A stretch of DNA of 64,000 nt from Paralteromonas sediminis (GCF_003820355.1 NZ_RPOK01000001.1:274847-338846), one strand, 5' to 3'. Shown: positions 7,386 to 16,943, counted from the first letter of the stretch. Translations and numbers: made by a program. Notes: generated from the letters alone by a model not told the origin.

Positions 7386-7877
7386 CTAAGCCTTTTTCTG
7401 ACTTAACTTTTGTTTAATTCGACTGATTTTGGTGGAGACATTAGAAGTAGTAATATTTAGGTTTGTCCCAATTTCAGACTGGCTTTCACCTTCTAAATAC
7501 ATCATTAATATTGCTTTATCTATGTCGTTTAGTCCGTTAATGAATTCGTATAATTCACTCAAATTCTGCTCATGCTCACTCTCCTTATTCATGTCGTAAC
7601 TTAGCAATTTGTCTTCCATTTCTGTGTGTTTGTATGCGGACGACTTGTCTTTTCTGTAAAAGGAAATGGCAACGTTTAGCGCTACTCGATACAGCCAGGT
7701 CGTAATTTTAAAGTTGTCATTATAGGTGTCTAACGAGCGCCAAATTTGAGCGAGAATTTCTTGTACTAAATCTTCTCTGTCAAATTCATTGCTGCAATAT
7801 GATCGAGCGACTTTAAACACAATGCCCTTGTGCTTTTCTAAGATGTCCAAGTACATCTTATGCCGATCAATGTTCAT
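7386..7877 (-). CDS. ECF-type RNA polymerase sigma factor
   Basis: A 163-aa sigma-70-family protein with region 2 (VFKVARSYCSNEFDREDLVQ, then EILAQIWRSLDTY and ITTWLYRVALNVAISFYRK) and a region 4 helix-turn-helix (ILMMYLEGESQSEIGTNLNI and TTSNVSTKISRIKQKL). Regions 1 and 3 are absent, as in ECF sigmas. It directs RNA polymerase to a small regulon, probably including its own operon. It heads a leftward cluster of four further genes, three encoding membrane proteins. An AT-rich inverted repeat about 160 nt upstream could be a control site. Confidence 0.9.
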   Translation of the reverse strand: MNIDRHKMYLDILEKHKGIVFKVARSYCSNEFDREDLVQEILAQIWRSLDTYNDNFKITTWLYRVALNVAISFYRKDKSSAYKHTEMEDKLLSYDMNKESEHEQNLSELYEFINGLNDIDKAILMMYLEGESQSEIGTNLNITTSNVSTKISRIKQKLSQKKA

Positions 7878-8245
7878 TTAACTTGTCTCAATTGTTTGGC
7901 CCTGTTCATAGTTCAAGTCTAAATGCCTTATTCGCCTGTTAAATGATTGCAGTATCCATATTCATCACCGGCGCTTACTTATTCCCAAATTAATGTAGTT
8001 AACCAATGATTCGCAATCTCGACAAAAACCTCACACAATTTTTTTAATTAATTTAAAAAATTGTTTAGTGTGAACTTATATCTTCAATATAAAAATATTT
8101 TCTAAGGTGTTGAAAAGAGGGGGGCAAGACAAAAACTAATGAAAACGGGATGCCGCGTATTGGACCTTCAGCAGCGCAGCTAACTCCACTTTTCAAACAC
8201 TTTAATCAAAGCATTTGAAACTTAGCTATAGCCAAAAAGCGCTGT
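7878..8245. other. Intergenic region upstream of the ECF sigma gene
   Basis: A 368-bp gap with no credible ORF. It holds an AT-rich inverted repeat at about 8031-8071 (CACACAATTTTTTT facing AAAAAATTG with GTGTG) and a weaker imperfect one (8104-8120 with 8186-8203, about 15 of 18 paired) around a 65-nt centre. Either could end transcription from the oxidoreductase gene or control the sigma operon. Confidence 0.5.
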
Positions 8246-9235
8246 TCACTCGCTATCTGAAGGGTAAATTACGCCAATTTGGGCGCGTGCATCATCTAGT
8301 ATTGCGATTACTTGGCGAGATAATTCAAAGGTATTTATTGGAGACTGTGTTTTTCCGGCGGCAACCAGCGCTATAAAGTGCTCTACCTCATGAGCCATGA
8401 AATGGTCATTGCATTGTTCTGATAACCGTTCATGTGTACCGTCATTGAGGTACAGGTCTACTTGTTCAAGTAGTGAAGGCCCGCTAATTTGGATACGTCC
8501 AAGTTCTCCCTGAATTTCTGATATGTTATCGCCATTGTTTATTTTTGAATAGCTGATCACTGCCTGTTTATCTGGATAGTGCAGGATCAGATCGCCTGCT
8601 CCATCGACACCGCTATCCAGCATTAGACCGCTGGCTAATACGCTTTCCGGTTTTCCAAACAAGGCCACTGCGGTATACAGCGGATAGATGCCTATATCTA
8701 CTAGCGCGCCATTGGCATAGTCTGGTAGAAACGTATTGACCTTTTCTCCCCGCTTATGTTTGTCGTAACGGGAACTGTATTGGCTGAATTGCCCAATGTA
8801 TTTGCGCACTTTACCTATCTTAACAATGGCCTCTTCGATGCGCCTAAAATTAGGAAGATGTGTTGTCATTAAGGCTTCCATATACAGACAATTATTGGAT
8901 TCAGAAGCCTTGATGATATTCTCCAGTTGACGGCTATTGGCGGCAGACGGCTTTTCACCAAGAACATGCTTGCCACTTGATAAACACATCACAGCTTGGT
9001 GTTCATGAAAACTATTGGGCGAGGCAATATACACGCATTGAACATTCGGGTCGGCACAAACCTGTTCAACGGAAGTAAAAACTTTTGCATGTTCGCAATT
9101 GTGCTTAGCCAAAAAAGACTGGCCCGTTTCCCGCTGGCGAGAGCAGACGCCATATAGATGGAAATCTGAAAGCGTGTTAGCTGCCTCTAGAAAGGTATCG
9201 CTTATGAAATTGGTTCCGACAATAACAAAATTCAT
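8246..9235 (-). CDS. Gfo/Idh/MocA-family NAD(P)-dependent oxidoreductase
   Basis: A 329-aa protein with an N-terminal Rossmann fold (FVIVGTNFISDTFLEAA), the IASPNSFHEHQA segment and the family's signature KHVLGEKPSAAN, in which the Lys is catalytic. The C-terminal half is the alpha/beta substrate domain (YANGALVDIGIYPLYTAVALFG). Members oxidise or reduce sugars, inositols and related polyols. The first glycine loop is GTNFIS rather than the usual GxGxxG, an atypical but known variation. No sugar pathway genes are adjacent, so the substrate cannot be named. It is a single leftward gene. Confidence 0.85.
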   Translation of the reverse strand: MNFVIVGTNFISDTFLEAANTLSDFHLYGVCSRQRETGQSFLAKHNCEHAKVFTSVEQVCADPNVQCVYIASPNSFHEHQAVMCLSSGKHVLGEKPSAANSRQLENIIKASESNNCLYMEALMTTHLPNFRRIEEAIVKIGKVRKYIGQFSQYSSRYDKHKRGEKVNTFLPDYANGALVDIGIYPLYTAVALFGKPESVLASGLMLDSGVDGAGDLILHYPDKQAVISYSKINNGDNISEIQGELGRIQISGPSLLEQVDLYLNDGTHERLSEQCNDHFMAHEVEHFIALVAAGKTQSPINTFELSRQVIAILDDARAQIGVIYPSDSE

Positions 9236-9592
9236 GAATGCTCCGAGCTTTTAGAAAACGCAATATCCAAAACCAATGGCTAAGGTTTATGGAAGTACAT
9301 GTTGAGACTTACCCTTGTCCTTGTAAAGACTGTTTTTTACCGGCAGAAAGTAGGGTGTTGAGAGCGACTAACAACGATGAAGTCTTTCAATCGCTTGCAA
9401 TTGTCTGAATAGGAGAAGTCAATGTCAAAAAGAAAGAGTTGCAACCCTGTGTTTAGGTAATTTGGGGCCCGCTTCCAAGTCACTTTTTGTCAGTAACTTT
9501 TATAGTAAAAAGGCGCCTAATCTCTATTGAGCGCCTTTGAATATATCGGGATTTTTTCAAAATTTGTGTAACTTTATGCTGTTTGTCTGTCC
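9236..9592. other. Intergenic region
   Basis: A 357-bp gap that contains the terminator of the next leftward gene (9508-9538) and presumably the promoter of the oxidoreductase. A 12-codon frame at 9422 (MSKRKSCNPVFR) follows a good AGGAGAA ribosome site, but it is too short to claim as a gene. Confidence 0.4.
9508..9538 (-). terminator. Rho-independent terminator of the NTF2-like gene
   Basis: On the minus strand AAAGGCGC, a 14-nt loop, then GCGCCTTTTTAC. It lies just past the end of the leftward gene at 9593. Confidence 0.75.
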
Positions 9593-10105
9593 CTAGTTGA
9601 CCGCGAATGGTAATGATGAGTGGTGAACATTAATCTTAACGTTTCCTTCGTCATCTCTTGTGTAGGCAAATGTGTACTCAACCTTCACTACGTCACCATT
9701 TGTCTTGGTAAAGAAGTAGTTCCCCATTGCTTTGGCAGAATCACCATCAGTAATGATGCCTTCGTTTTCCCAACGAACATTCGTGTACGGCGCCAGGGCA
9801 AAGCCCTTGTCTTCAGCCATATCCTGACCGATGAAATAAGACAATGCTTCCTTTTTAGTTCCTCGGAACTGGTCTACGGAAGCCAGTGTTGGCTTAAATA
9901 AAACCTGACCATGGTCGAAGTTGTAAAACTCGTCGATGTGTGCGATTGCCGCTTTTTTGGCGTCTCGCGCTTTACCAATTTTGACAATACCTTCACCCCA
10001 GGCCTTTTGCGCAGCTTCAACTTCAGCCGTAGTAATGGGGGTGGCGAATACGCTGCTGGCTGCGAAAGAAGACGCGACCAATGTGCTAAGAGCTAGTTTT
10101 TTCAT
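9593..10105 (-). CDS. Secreted NTF2/SnoaL-like protein
   Basis: A 170-aa protein with a clear signal peptide (MKKLALSTLVASSFAASSVF, then ATP). The start at 10105 follows TTGGAGACTATC. The mature part (AEVEAAQKAWGEGIVKIGKA, AHIDEFYNFDHGQVLFKPT, YFFTKTNGDVVKVEYTF) has the helix-plus-sheet order of cone-shaped NTF2-like domains. From memory, relatives are often mislabelled phosphoribosyl-AMP cyclohydrolase in databases; nothing here resembles HisI. Function unknown, location periplasmic. It lies downstream of ompW in the same direction with a 92-nt gap. Confidence 0.65.
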   Translation of the reverse strand: MKKLALSTLVASSFAASSVFATPITTAEVEAAQKAWGEGIVKIGKARDAKKAAIAHIDEFYNFDHGQVLFKPTLASVDQFRGTKKEALSYFIGQDMAEDKGFALAPYTNVRWENEGIITDGDSAKAMGNYFFTKTNGDVVKVEYTFAYTRDDEGNVKINVHHSSLPFAVN

Positions 10106-10197
10106 GATAGTCTCCAATGACTGAATTAAATACTTTAATTTATGTTTTATTGATAAATCACCCCGCAACCCTAATCGGCGGGGCGAGTGAGAATCCG

Positions 10198-10878
10198 CTA
10201 GAAGCGGTATCCTACAGACAAGGTGTACACCATAGGGTCGATTTGAATATCATCCACTCTGCCCGGTGTGCCACTTAGGTTGAACTCTGCTTGAGTATCA
10301 ATGTCTATCCAGCGAATAGCACCGTTGATAAACCAGGTTTTATCGATTTTGTAGTCGGCTCCCAGCTGAAAAGCCAAACCCAATGAATCGTCCAGTGATA
10401 AGTCCTGCAGGCCTGCACCGCTGTTTGTGTCAGTGAATTCTTCATCGAAGAAAATGGTGTAGTTTATGCCTGCACCTACATAGGGCTGAAACGCACTTGT
10501 GGAACCCATGAAGTAATAGTTAACGGTAACCGTTGGCGGCAAATGGGTAACTTCCCCGAGCTGATTGCCTGTACCAAGTGGGTCTGCTACTGCAAAGTTA
10601 ACATCGTGTTTGAACGGTGTAGCCGCCAAAACTTCCACATTCCAGTTATCTTTGAAAAAGTAGGCGAACGTAAGTCCCAACTGTGTATTGTTATCAACAG
10701 AAAGACCGAATCCTAGATCACTGCCAACGAAAACATTAGATGTAGCGTCATCGGGTACCACGGTAGCGAGGCCTGCTCTAACAAGTATATCGCCTTCTTG
10801 AAAGGCCTGAGCGAAAGGGGCAACTGTGAATGACGCTGCAAGCAGCGCAGATATATACCGTTTCTTGAATGTGTTCAT
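10198..10878 (-). CDS. ompW: OmpW-family outer membrane protein
   Basis: A 226-aa small beta-barrel protein with a signal peptide (about 1-25, ending AQA), the mature N-terminus FQEGDILVRAGLATVVPDD, alternating barrel strands (NVEVLAATPFKHDV, FQPYVGAGINYTIFF) and the terminal aromatic YTLSVGYRF required for outer-membrane assembly. OmpW barrels pass small hydrophobic molecules and respond to stress and salt. The upstream region carries 11-bp direct repeats next to an OmpR-type regulator gene, suggesting local control. Confidence 0.9.
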   Translation of the reverse strand: MNTFKKRYISALLAASFTVAPFAQAFQEGDILVRAGLATVVPDDATSNVFVGSDLGFGLSVDNNTQLGLTFAYFFKDNWNVEVLAATPFKHDVNFAVADPLGTGNQLGEVTHLPPTVTVNYYFMGSTSAFQPYVGAGINYTIFFDEEFTDTNSGAGLQDLSLDDSLGLAFQLGADYKIDKTWFINGAIRWIDIDTQAEFNLSGTPGRVDDIQIDPMVYTLSVGYRF

Positions 10879-10938
10879 TAATACAACCTTTCTCGTTTTC
10901 TTAAGACGGAAAAGATTGTATTGATGTCTTCTGAAAAA

Positions 10939-10971
10939 GACTTTAACCCAACATTAAAAGAACATTAAAAT
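10939..10971 (-). promoter_or_regulatory. Candidate OmpR-family operator upstream of ompW
   Basis: Plus strand: AACATTAAAAG then AACATTAAAAT (10950-10971), preceded by the related GACTTTAACCC (10939-10949). Three units repeat with the 11-bp period used by OmpR/PhoB-type regulators bound head to tail. The site is about 60-90 bp before ompW and just past the end of the regulator gene. Confidence 0.5.
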
Positions 10972-10991
10972 TTGCAAATAAAGCACCCTGA

Positions 10992-11678
10992 TCATTGGAT
11001 CAGCGCACAGTCAAGTCTATAACCGTTACCTCGAAGCGTTTGAACATTCAAGTTTGTATCATTTGCGAGCTTTTTTCGTAATCTACTTATGTATACATCC
11101 ACGATGTTAGTGTGTGGGTCACTCTGCGTGCTCCAAACCCGACTCAATATTCGTTCTCGTGACAATACTTTGTTTTGGTTTTCTGCCAGATAAAGCAGCA
11201 ATTCGAACTCTATCCTGGTAAGGGGCAGTTCTTTATTAAACAAGTGTGCGACACGCTCTTCGGTCATAAGTGTTAAGTTGCTGACACTAATCGACTTGTC
11301 ATGAAGAGTTGGTGCTGCCCTCAAACGGCGCCCAAGTGCGGTGATCCTCGCCAATAATTCGTCGAAATCAAATGGTTTACACAAATAGTCATCAGCGCCA
11401 TCTTGTAATCCTTTAACGCGCTCATTTACTTCGTCTAACGCTGTTAACATCAGCACTAGTGGGGGAGAGGGTAAAGATTTTATTGAAGGTAATATTGTTA
11501 CGCTGTCTTCATTGCCGAACAGTCGGTCAAGTACAAGGATGTCTGGAGTATGTTTTCGAACAAAAGGAAGTACTTCATGCAACATCGTCAAAGTGGTACA
11601 TGTATAGCCTTCAGCGACCAACCCTTTATTGAGGAATTTTAATAGTGGTTCTTCATCATCTGCAAGCAGTATATTCAT
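10992..11678 (-). CDS. OmpR/PhoB-family response regulator
   Basis: A 228-aa regulator. The receiver domain holds the acidic pair in LLADDEE, the phosphoacceptor Asp51 (ILVLDRLFG), Thr in LMLTALDE and Lys in CKPFDFDELLARI. The C-terminal winged helix (about 130-225) includes LLYLAENQNKVLSRERILSR and VDVYISRLRKKL. It overlaps the kinase gene by 4 nt, so the two are co-translated. A probable target is ompW, directly downstream, where 11-bp direct repeats are found. Confidence 0.92.
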   Translation of the reverse strand: MNILLADDEEPLLKFLNKGLVAEGYTCTTLTMLHEVLPFVRKHTPDILVLDRLFGNEDSVTILPSIKSLPSPPLVLMLTALDEVNERVKGLQDGADDYLCKPFDFDELLARITALGRRLRAAPTLHDKSISVSNLTLMTEERVAHLFNKELPLTRIEFELLLYLAENQNKVLSRERILSRVWSTQSDPHTNIVDVYISRLRKKLANDTNLNVQTLRGNGYRLDCALIQ

Positions 11679-13252
11679 TGCTGTTCTCCTTCAAAAACAG
11701 GCAGCCGAATAGAAAAAGTGGAACCTGATCCCTGAGTAGAATCAACATGAATATAACCGTCATGCGCTTCAACAATAGCTTTCGCAATAGGTAGCCCCAA
11801 CCCCAGACCATCGTTATGTTTACTAAAGCGAACAAAGCGTTCGAATACGTTTTCGATTTCTGTGGCAGAAATACCGCACCCTTTATCGTGTATAGCAATC
11901 GTGCACCAGCTATTTTCTTGATTCACTGTTAATAACACAGGTTGGCCCGCCGCTGAATATTTAACAGCGTTATCAATTAATATAGACAGGACCTGCTGAA
12001 TACGAAGCTTATCAATAGAAATGCTAATTGAAGCATGGCCTGTCTGATCAATAAGTCTGATATCTCTGTCTGTGTATAATTTTTGCCATTTACTTGTTTC
12101 GGCTTCAAGCATAGGAATAATTGGTTCCGGTATGATGGCCAGTTGCAATTGATTCATTTCTGCCCGAGCAAGTAAGAGCAAATCATCGACCAAACGGGTA
12201 AGGTTTACCGACTGCTCTAAAATCGATGTTAGAGTTTCCTTATAGTCATCGATATCAGGAGACTTAAGTCGTAGTGTTACCTGAGCTTCCCCTCGAATGA
12301 TAGTTAACGGCGTTCTTAGTTCATGAGAAATATCGGCAAGAAACTGCTTTCTTCTGACATCAATTGTAGTCAGTTGTTGATTGGCTCTAGTCAGTTCACT
12401 CGTGCGTTGTTCAACCTCATACTTCAACATTTTTCGGGATTTTTCAGCTTCAAATTCATGTTGTCTAAGTCGCTTGGCAAGCTGGTTGATCGCGGATGAT
12501 AACTCTTGGAATTCCTGGTCCAAATTCTCTGAAATTGGCTGTTCATAGTCGCCCGCGGCGACAGCGTTAGTGGCATTTTTTAACACTACAAGTGGGTGAT
12601 AAAGCTGGTTAAACAACCAGTAACAGCCATAAGTTAGAAGTGGTAAAGCGATACAGCCTAACCCAAATGCAAACCATACAATACTGCTATTTACCGCGGC
12701 GATACGCGCATTGATTGCGGCAACAACACTACTTTGTCTGGCTACAGCCGTATTGATTGACTCCCTAAATTCATTATCTATAGTTACTTCTAATAAACTG
12801 CGCAGACGATCTTGTTTACTGAGTGGCGCAGAACCATTGAGTTTTAACACTTCTTGAAACTCATCGATAATATTATTAATTAAGCTCTCAAGCTCATCAG
12901 TATCTTCAACGCTGCCCTGAGTAAATTGCTTTCCCAAGGCTAGCCTTTGTTCGATCTCTAACTGGCGGATGTTCTCCATCGACTGTTTTATAAGGGCTTG
13001 CTTGTTGCGCACATGTGCCTGATTAGCTGTATCGCCGAATATGACTTCATCAGTTAGCTGTTTAAACAGCCGGTAGGAAATGCTGGATATTTGCTGATGT
13101 TCTAATAGCAAGCGTTGCGCGATACTACTTTGCTGCAGATTTTCACGAATTAGGTGCGCCGAGGCCGCAGTAGAAATAAGTACAATAAAAAGAATAAGCG
13201 CAGTTGTGGCACCAAAGAAAAACAGTTTTCGTTTGTACATTTTTGATTGCAT
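11675..13252 (-). CDS. Membrane sensor histidine kinase
   Basis: A 525-aa kinase with one membrane helix at about 9-32, a helical periplasmic sensor of about 155 residues, a second helix at about 190-213, a HAMP domain, the HisKA box FLADISHELRTPLTII, and a HATPase with DNAVKYS, DKGCGI and GLGLGLPIAKAIV. The long, Gln/Leu-rich periplasmic part resembles helical-bundle sensors. Its ligand is unknown. It is the first gene of the two-gene operon with the regulator. Confidence 0.92.
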   Translation of the reverse strand: MQSKMYKRKLFFFGATTALILFIVLISTAASAHLIRENLQQSSIAQRLLLEHQQISSISYRLFKQLTDEVIFGDTANQAHVRNKQALIKQSMENIRQLEIEQRLALGKQFTQGSVEDTDELESLINNIIDEFQEVLKLNGSAPLSKQDRLRSLLEVTIDNEFRESINTAVARQSSVVAAINARIAAVNSSIVWFAFGLGCIALPLLTYGCYWLFNQLYHPLVVLKNATNAVAAGDYEQPISENLDQEFQELSSAINQLAKRLRQHEFEAEKSRKMLKYEVEQRTSELTRANQQLTTIDVRRKQFLADISHELRTPLTIIRGEAQVTLRLKSPDIDDYKETLTSILEQSVNLTRLVDDLLLLARAEMNQLQLAIIPEPIIPMLEAETSKWQKLYTDRDIRLIDQTGHASISISIDKLRIQQVLSILIDNAVKYSAAGQPVLLTVNQENSWCTIAIHDKGCGISATEIENVFERFVRFSKHNDGLGLGLPIAKAIVEAHDGYIHVDSTQGSGSTFSIRLPVFEGEQQ

Positions 13253-13418
13253 TGAAAGAGAACAAGAATTAATAATCTAATACGTTGATATCTTTAATAA
13301 GTTTTAAATTATTTAGAGTATAGTCGATATGCACTTTGACAGTGTTTAGTGGAGCTTGCAGCTTGATTTTCAACGCTTTATCATTTCAACAAATTTTTCA
13401 TCAAAAAGAAAAGCATCT

Positions 13419-14078
13419 ATGCGTACATGTCCGATATGCGGCTGGCAAGGCGATCAGTTTTTACCTCAAAATCTAAAGTTTAAAGATGATCCTTCCCGCC
13501 AATTGCACAAAGACTGCACTTGTCCTAGCTGCAAAAGCCATCACCGCCATAGAAGTGCTTGGTTAACGCTTGACCACTTTAACTTACCGGCACCAAATCA
13601 GGCTATTTTGCATGTTGCGCCCGAGCCTTTTTTAGTATCTCGAATGAGAGAAAACGCGCAATCGTACACAGCAATAGACATTTACATTGATGCTAGATTT
13701 GAAGGTATTGAAGTAAAAAAAATGAGTTTAACGGAGCTTGAATTCAAGGATGATACTTTTGACTTTATTTATTGTGCACATGTTTTAGAGCATATTCCTG
13801 ATGATCGCAAAGCTATCGGTGAAATATTCAGGGTACTCAAATCAGGGGCTAAGGCAGCGCTTAGTGTCCCCATTTATCCAATAGAAAAAACGGCTGATTT
13901 GTACCCTCTCTCTCCAGACAAAATGAATCACGTACATCAGCCGGGCAAAGACTATTTTGATCGCTATCGCGAGGCGGGATTTAATACTGAGGTGTACTAT
14001 CCTGAGGACTTGTTTGATGTTGATAAGTACGGTTTGCGCAAAATATGGGACCCGATGGCAATAGTCACCAAGCCCTGA
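13419..14078 (+). CDS. Class I SAM-dependent methyltransferase with N-terminal zinc-binding motif
   Basis: A 219-aa protein. The N-terminus MRTCPICGWQGDQF and the later CTCPSCKSHHRHR give two CxxC pairs, probably binding zinc. The methyltransferase part includes YTAIDIYIDARFEG and the motif DFIYCAHVLEHIPDDRKAI, followed by EIFRVLKSGAKAALSVPI, as in the Methyltransf_11 family. The C-terminus has HVHQPGKDYFDRYREAGF. The start at 13419 was chosen because the Cys motif follows at once; the longer frame to 13356 has no support. The substrate is unknown. Confidence 0.8.
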   Translation: MRTCPICGWQGDQFLPQNLKFKDDPSRQLHKDCTCPSCKSHHRHRSAWLTLDHFNLPAPNQAILHVAPEPFLVSRMRENAQSYTAIDIYIDARFEGIEVKKMSLTELEFKDDTFDFIYCAHVLEHIPDDRKAIGEIFRVLKSGAKAALSVPIYPIEKTADLYPLSPDKMNHVHQPGKDYFDRYREAGFNTEVYYPEDLFDVDKYGLRKIWDPMAIVTKP

Positions 14079-14118
14079 ATAGCCAGCGCAGTATTGCACT
14101 GGCGTCATGTGGGTTAGC

Positions 14119-14997
14119 TTACAACTGCTCTACGGTATAGCCTTTATTAATAAGCTGTTGCAATACGCCCTCTTCGCCTGCAAGGTGGCCAGCACCAACC
14201 AAGATAAATTCCACTTCTTTTGTGGTTAACATATCACTTATTTTGGGAACCCAATCGTTGTTACGCTTGACCAAAAGGTTGTAATAAAGCTCTTCACTGT
14301 AACCTAACATGGCTTCGCCCATAATGGCATGGAGTGAATCCATGTCACCGGCGCGCCAGGCTTTTATCAGGCCGCCAAACATTTCCTTGGTTTTAGGCAA
14401 ATCTGCTAACGTTTTCTTGACAAAATCTTCCTCAACACCTTCACCAAAGCTGCTAATCACAGAAATTTGATAATCGATGGTCTCTAGCCCACTGCGTGCT
14501 TTGTTGTCTGATTTGGCTTTTTCTTCAAAAAACTTATCAACACCTTCACCCGCCATGCCCAAATTGGTGAATTCCGCCATGGTTAGCATAATGCTGATTA
14601 GTGCGGGTTTAAACATAGTAAGGTTTTCTATAGGCATGCCATATTCAGCACAGACTTTGGCCAGTTGCTGGTAGGTTTCTTCAGACAGTACAGACTGTAA
14701 AGTACGACCATCCTGGTACATCATATTAGCCATTATCTTTTGCTGAATTTCAGGCGATTGCGGGTCAAGGTCGATGACCTCAAGTACAATTGATTCAGAT
14801 GCTTTATAGGCTTTTTCAAATTCTTCAGGCAGAGGAAACTGATCGGCCGGCAATAGGTGAACTGTACCGCCCACAAACAAATGTGCATCGCCCTTACTGA
14901 CTTTCCACACTGATGAATCTGCCCAAACAGCATTGCTCACAGTGAGAGCGATAGGCAGAGCTGCCAGTTTGAATGCTTTTTTGATATTAGATAACAC
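14119..14997 (-). CDS. TraB/GumN-family protein, exported
   Basis: A 293-aa protein beginning at a GTG (14997) with AAGGAATTC as ribosome site, then a signal sequence (MLSNIKKAFKLAALPIALTV ending AVWA). The family signature is HLFVGGTVHLLPADQFPLP, with a second conserved region EFILVGAGHLAGEEGVLQQL near the end. The fold is shared with TIKI metal-dependent proteases and with ChaN/EreA-like proteins; enzymatic activity is unproven for bacterial members. Two other possible relatives of this broad superfamily lie at 59.3 and 60.7 kb. Confidence 0.85.
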   Translation of the reverse strand: MLSNIKKAFKLAALPIALTVSNAVWADSSVWKVSKGDAHLFVGGTVHLLPADQFPLPEEFEKAYKASESIVLEVIDLDPQSPEIQQKIMANMMYQDGRTLQSVLSEETYQQLAKVCAEYGMPIENLTMFKPALISIMLTMAEFTNLGMAGEGVDKFFEEKAKSDNKARSGLETIDYQISVISSFGEGVEEDFVKKTLADLPKTKEMFGGLIKAWRAGDMDSLHAIMGEAMLGYSEELYYNLLVKRNNDWVPKISDMLTTKEVEFILVGAGHLAGEEGVLQQLINKGYTVEQL

Positions 14998-15334
14998 GCT
15001 GAATTCCTTTTTTATCAAATGTTTTGTGAGGGCGCAGTGTAATGCATGAGACTGACAAATGAAAATCCCACAAGAAGCAATTTCCATTTACAGCAGTACA
15101 TCTTTGCTTACCCATGTTGTATATAGAATATCAATCTACGCTGTGGTCATAAAAAGCTGGCTTTATGTCAATTAAAAGCGTTGTTTTTGTTTGCTTTTTT
15201 AAAGAAGTAGCACTAACTAATTTATTTTTTCATTTATAATTATCACAACAATATTACACCTATCTATTCTCTAAAGATTATTCACATCTATCAGTAGATA
15301 ATAGAGACCTTTTGCCACTCGATGGAGGAACACA
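14998..15334. other. AT-rich divergent promoter region
   Basis: A 337-bp gap between the leftward TraB/GumN gene and the rightward chemoreceptor. It is AT-rich throughout (runs such as TTTGTTTGCTTTTTTAAAG). I see no gene, repeat or clear sigma-28 promoter, only space for two divergent promoters. Confidence 0.5.
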
Positions 15335-16873
15335 GTGCGGCGCAATCAGCAGATTATTAATGAAGAAGTCACCTTCAGTGAACATGAAGAGTTAGTGTCT
15401 GTTACCGATACTCGGGGCGTTATTCAATACGCAAATCCCGAGTTTTGTCGTGTTGCTGGCTTTACAGAGTGTGAATTGATTGGCAAAAACCACAATATTG
15501 TTCGGCACCCAGATATGCCTAAAGCGGCATTTGCTGATATGTGGGAAAAGCTCAAAGCAGGCAAGTCTTGGCGTGGCGCCGTTAAGAACCGTTGCAAAGA
15601 CGGTCGCTACTACTGGGTCGATGCCTTTGTTACCCCTGTATTTAAAAATGGAGAACTCACAGGTTATCAGTCGGTCAGGGCGGTTTTTCCACCAGAAACT
15701 AAGCAACGTGCACAAACATTATATGCCTCTATAAACAGCAAAGGCTTGCCGAAGCAGCCTATTTGGCAGCAAATGCAGTTTCGCCGTGCAGGGTTCATTG
15801 TACTTTCTATGCTGGTGGCATTTTCTGCTCTTTATTATCCACTGATGAGTTTTTTCATTCCGCTACTGGCGTTGCTTTGTTTTGCGGAAGAGCTGTTTAT
15901 CCTGCCCAGAGCGCTTAACGGAAAAAAAGAAAAATACGACAGCGTGTCCCGCCTAGTCTACTCAGGCACTGATGCAGTGAGCATCATGGCGTTTCATGAA
16001 TCGCTTCATCAAGGGCGCACAAAAACCATTTTGGGGAGAGTGGCGGATGGTGCAAAGCTTTTGCTCAGTAGTTCAGAAGAGCTTGATGATGTCTCTGCTA
16101 AAACCCTGGATGGCGTACAGCAGCAAACTAACGAGCTACATCAGCTGGCAACAGCCATGGAGGAAATGTCCGTCACGATAAAAGAAGTGGCAGCAAATAC
16201 TTCTGATACGGCAGCAAAGGTGGAAGGGGTGCACCAGGATTGTCGTGGAGCCACAGAGTCTATGGAACAAACACGACAAGCTGTAGCGACCTTAGCTGAT
16301 GATGTTGCACAGTCTTCCATTGCTGCCAATGAACTGTCTGCGGAAGCTGAACAAATTGGCACCATAACTGAAGAGATTCAAGGTATTGCAGACCAAACCA
16401 ACTTGCTGGCATTGAATGCTGCTATTGAGGCGGCCAGAGCAGGTGAGCATGGCAGAGGTTTTGCCGTAGTTGCTGAAGAAGTAAGAGCGCTGTCGTCCAG
16501 GACTCATGCAGCGACTGAGCAAATACAATCATCGATGAACGATATTCGCTCAACACTTATGAGCTGGTCTGAGACTATGCGGGAAAGCAAGCTTAAAGCC
16601 GACGAATGTGTCTCTGAAACGGGTGCCACCCTGGTAAAAATCGAGAAGATTTACAATGATGTCTCTCACATTTCAGACCTAACCATACAAATTTCGAGCG
16701 CAGCAGAAGAGCAAGGTGTAGTGGCAGCTGAAATTGCCAAAAATGTTGAGTCGATCAATGAAGTGTCAAATGCTAATCAGCAATTAGCACATAGAGTGGC
16801 GACGCAATCAGGAGCAATCAATTCTCGCGCGTCAGCCCTGGCTTCTATGCCGTTGAGCTTTGCTGAAAAATAG
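15335..16873 (+). CDS. PAS-domain methyl-accepting chemotaxis protein (Aer-like)
   Basis: A 512-aa protein starting at GTG with GGAGGAAC ahead. The N-terminal PAS domain (about 18-115) has [35 protein letters not shown] and [11 protein letters not shown], as in Aer-type redox or aerotaxis receptors that bind FAD. Two hydrophobic segments (about 148-190) anchor it with no periplasmic domain. The signalling hairpin tip is intact ([20 protein letters not shown], then [15 protein letters not shown]). It probably senses internal energy or oxygen state and signals through CheA. It is encoded alone. Confidence 0.92.
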   Translation: MRRNQQIINEEVTFSEHEELVSVTDTRGVIQYANPEFCRVAGFTECELIGKNHNIVRHPDMPKAAFADMWEKLKAGKSWRGAVKNRCKDGRYYWVDAFVTPVFKNGELTGYQSVRAVFPPETKQRAQTLYASINSKGLPKQPIWQQMQFRRAGFIVLSMLVAFSALYYPLMSFFIPLLALLCFAEELFILPRALNGKKEKYDSVSRLVYSGTDAVSIMAFHESLHQGRTKTILGRVADGAKLLLSSSEELDDVSAKTLDGVQQQTNELHQLATAMEEMSVTIKEVAANTSDTAAKVEGVHQDCRGATESMEQTRQAVATLADDVAQSSIAANELSAEAEQIGTITEEIQGIADQTNLLALNAAIEAARAGEHGRGFAVVAEEVRALSSRTHAATEQIQSSMNDIRSTLMSWSETMRESKLKADECVSETGATLVKIEKIYNDVSHISDLTIQISSAAEEQGVVAAEIAKNVESINEVSNANQQLAHRVATQSGAINSRASALASMPLSFAEK

Positions 16874-16943
16874 CCCCTTGGTAGCCTAGTTGCTGGGTTC
16901 TGACTCCCAGTGGTATGGTAGGGTTAAACCTTGAAGTTAGAAT

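Noticed and set aside
9422-9460. 12-codon ORF with a good ribosome site
   Set aside because: Too short to distinguish from chance, and nothing indicates a leader function.
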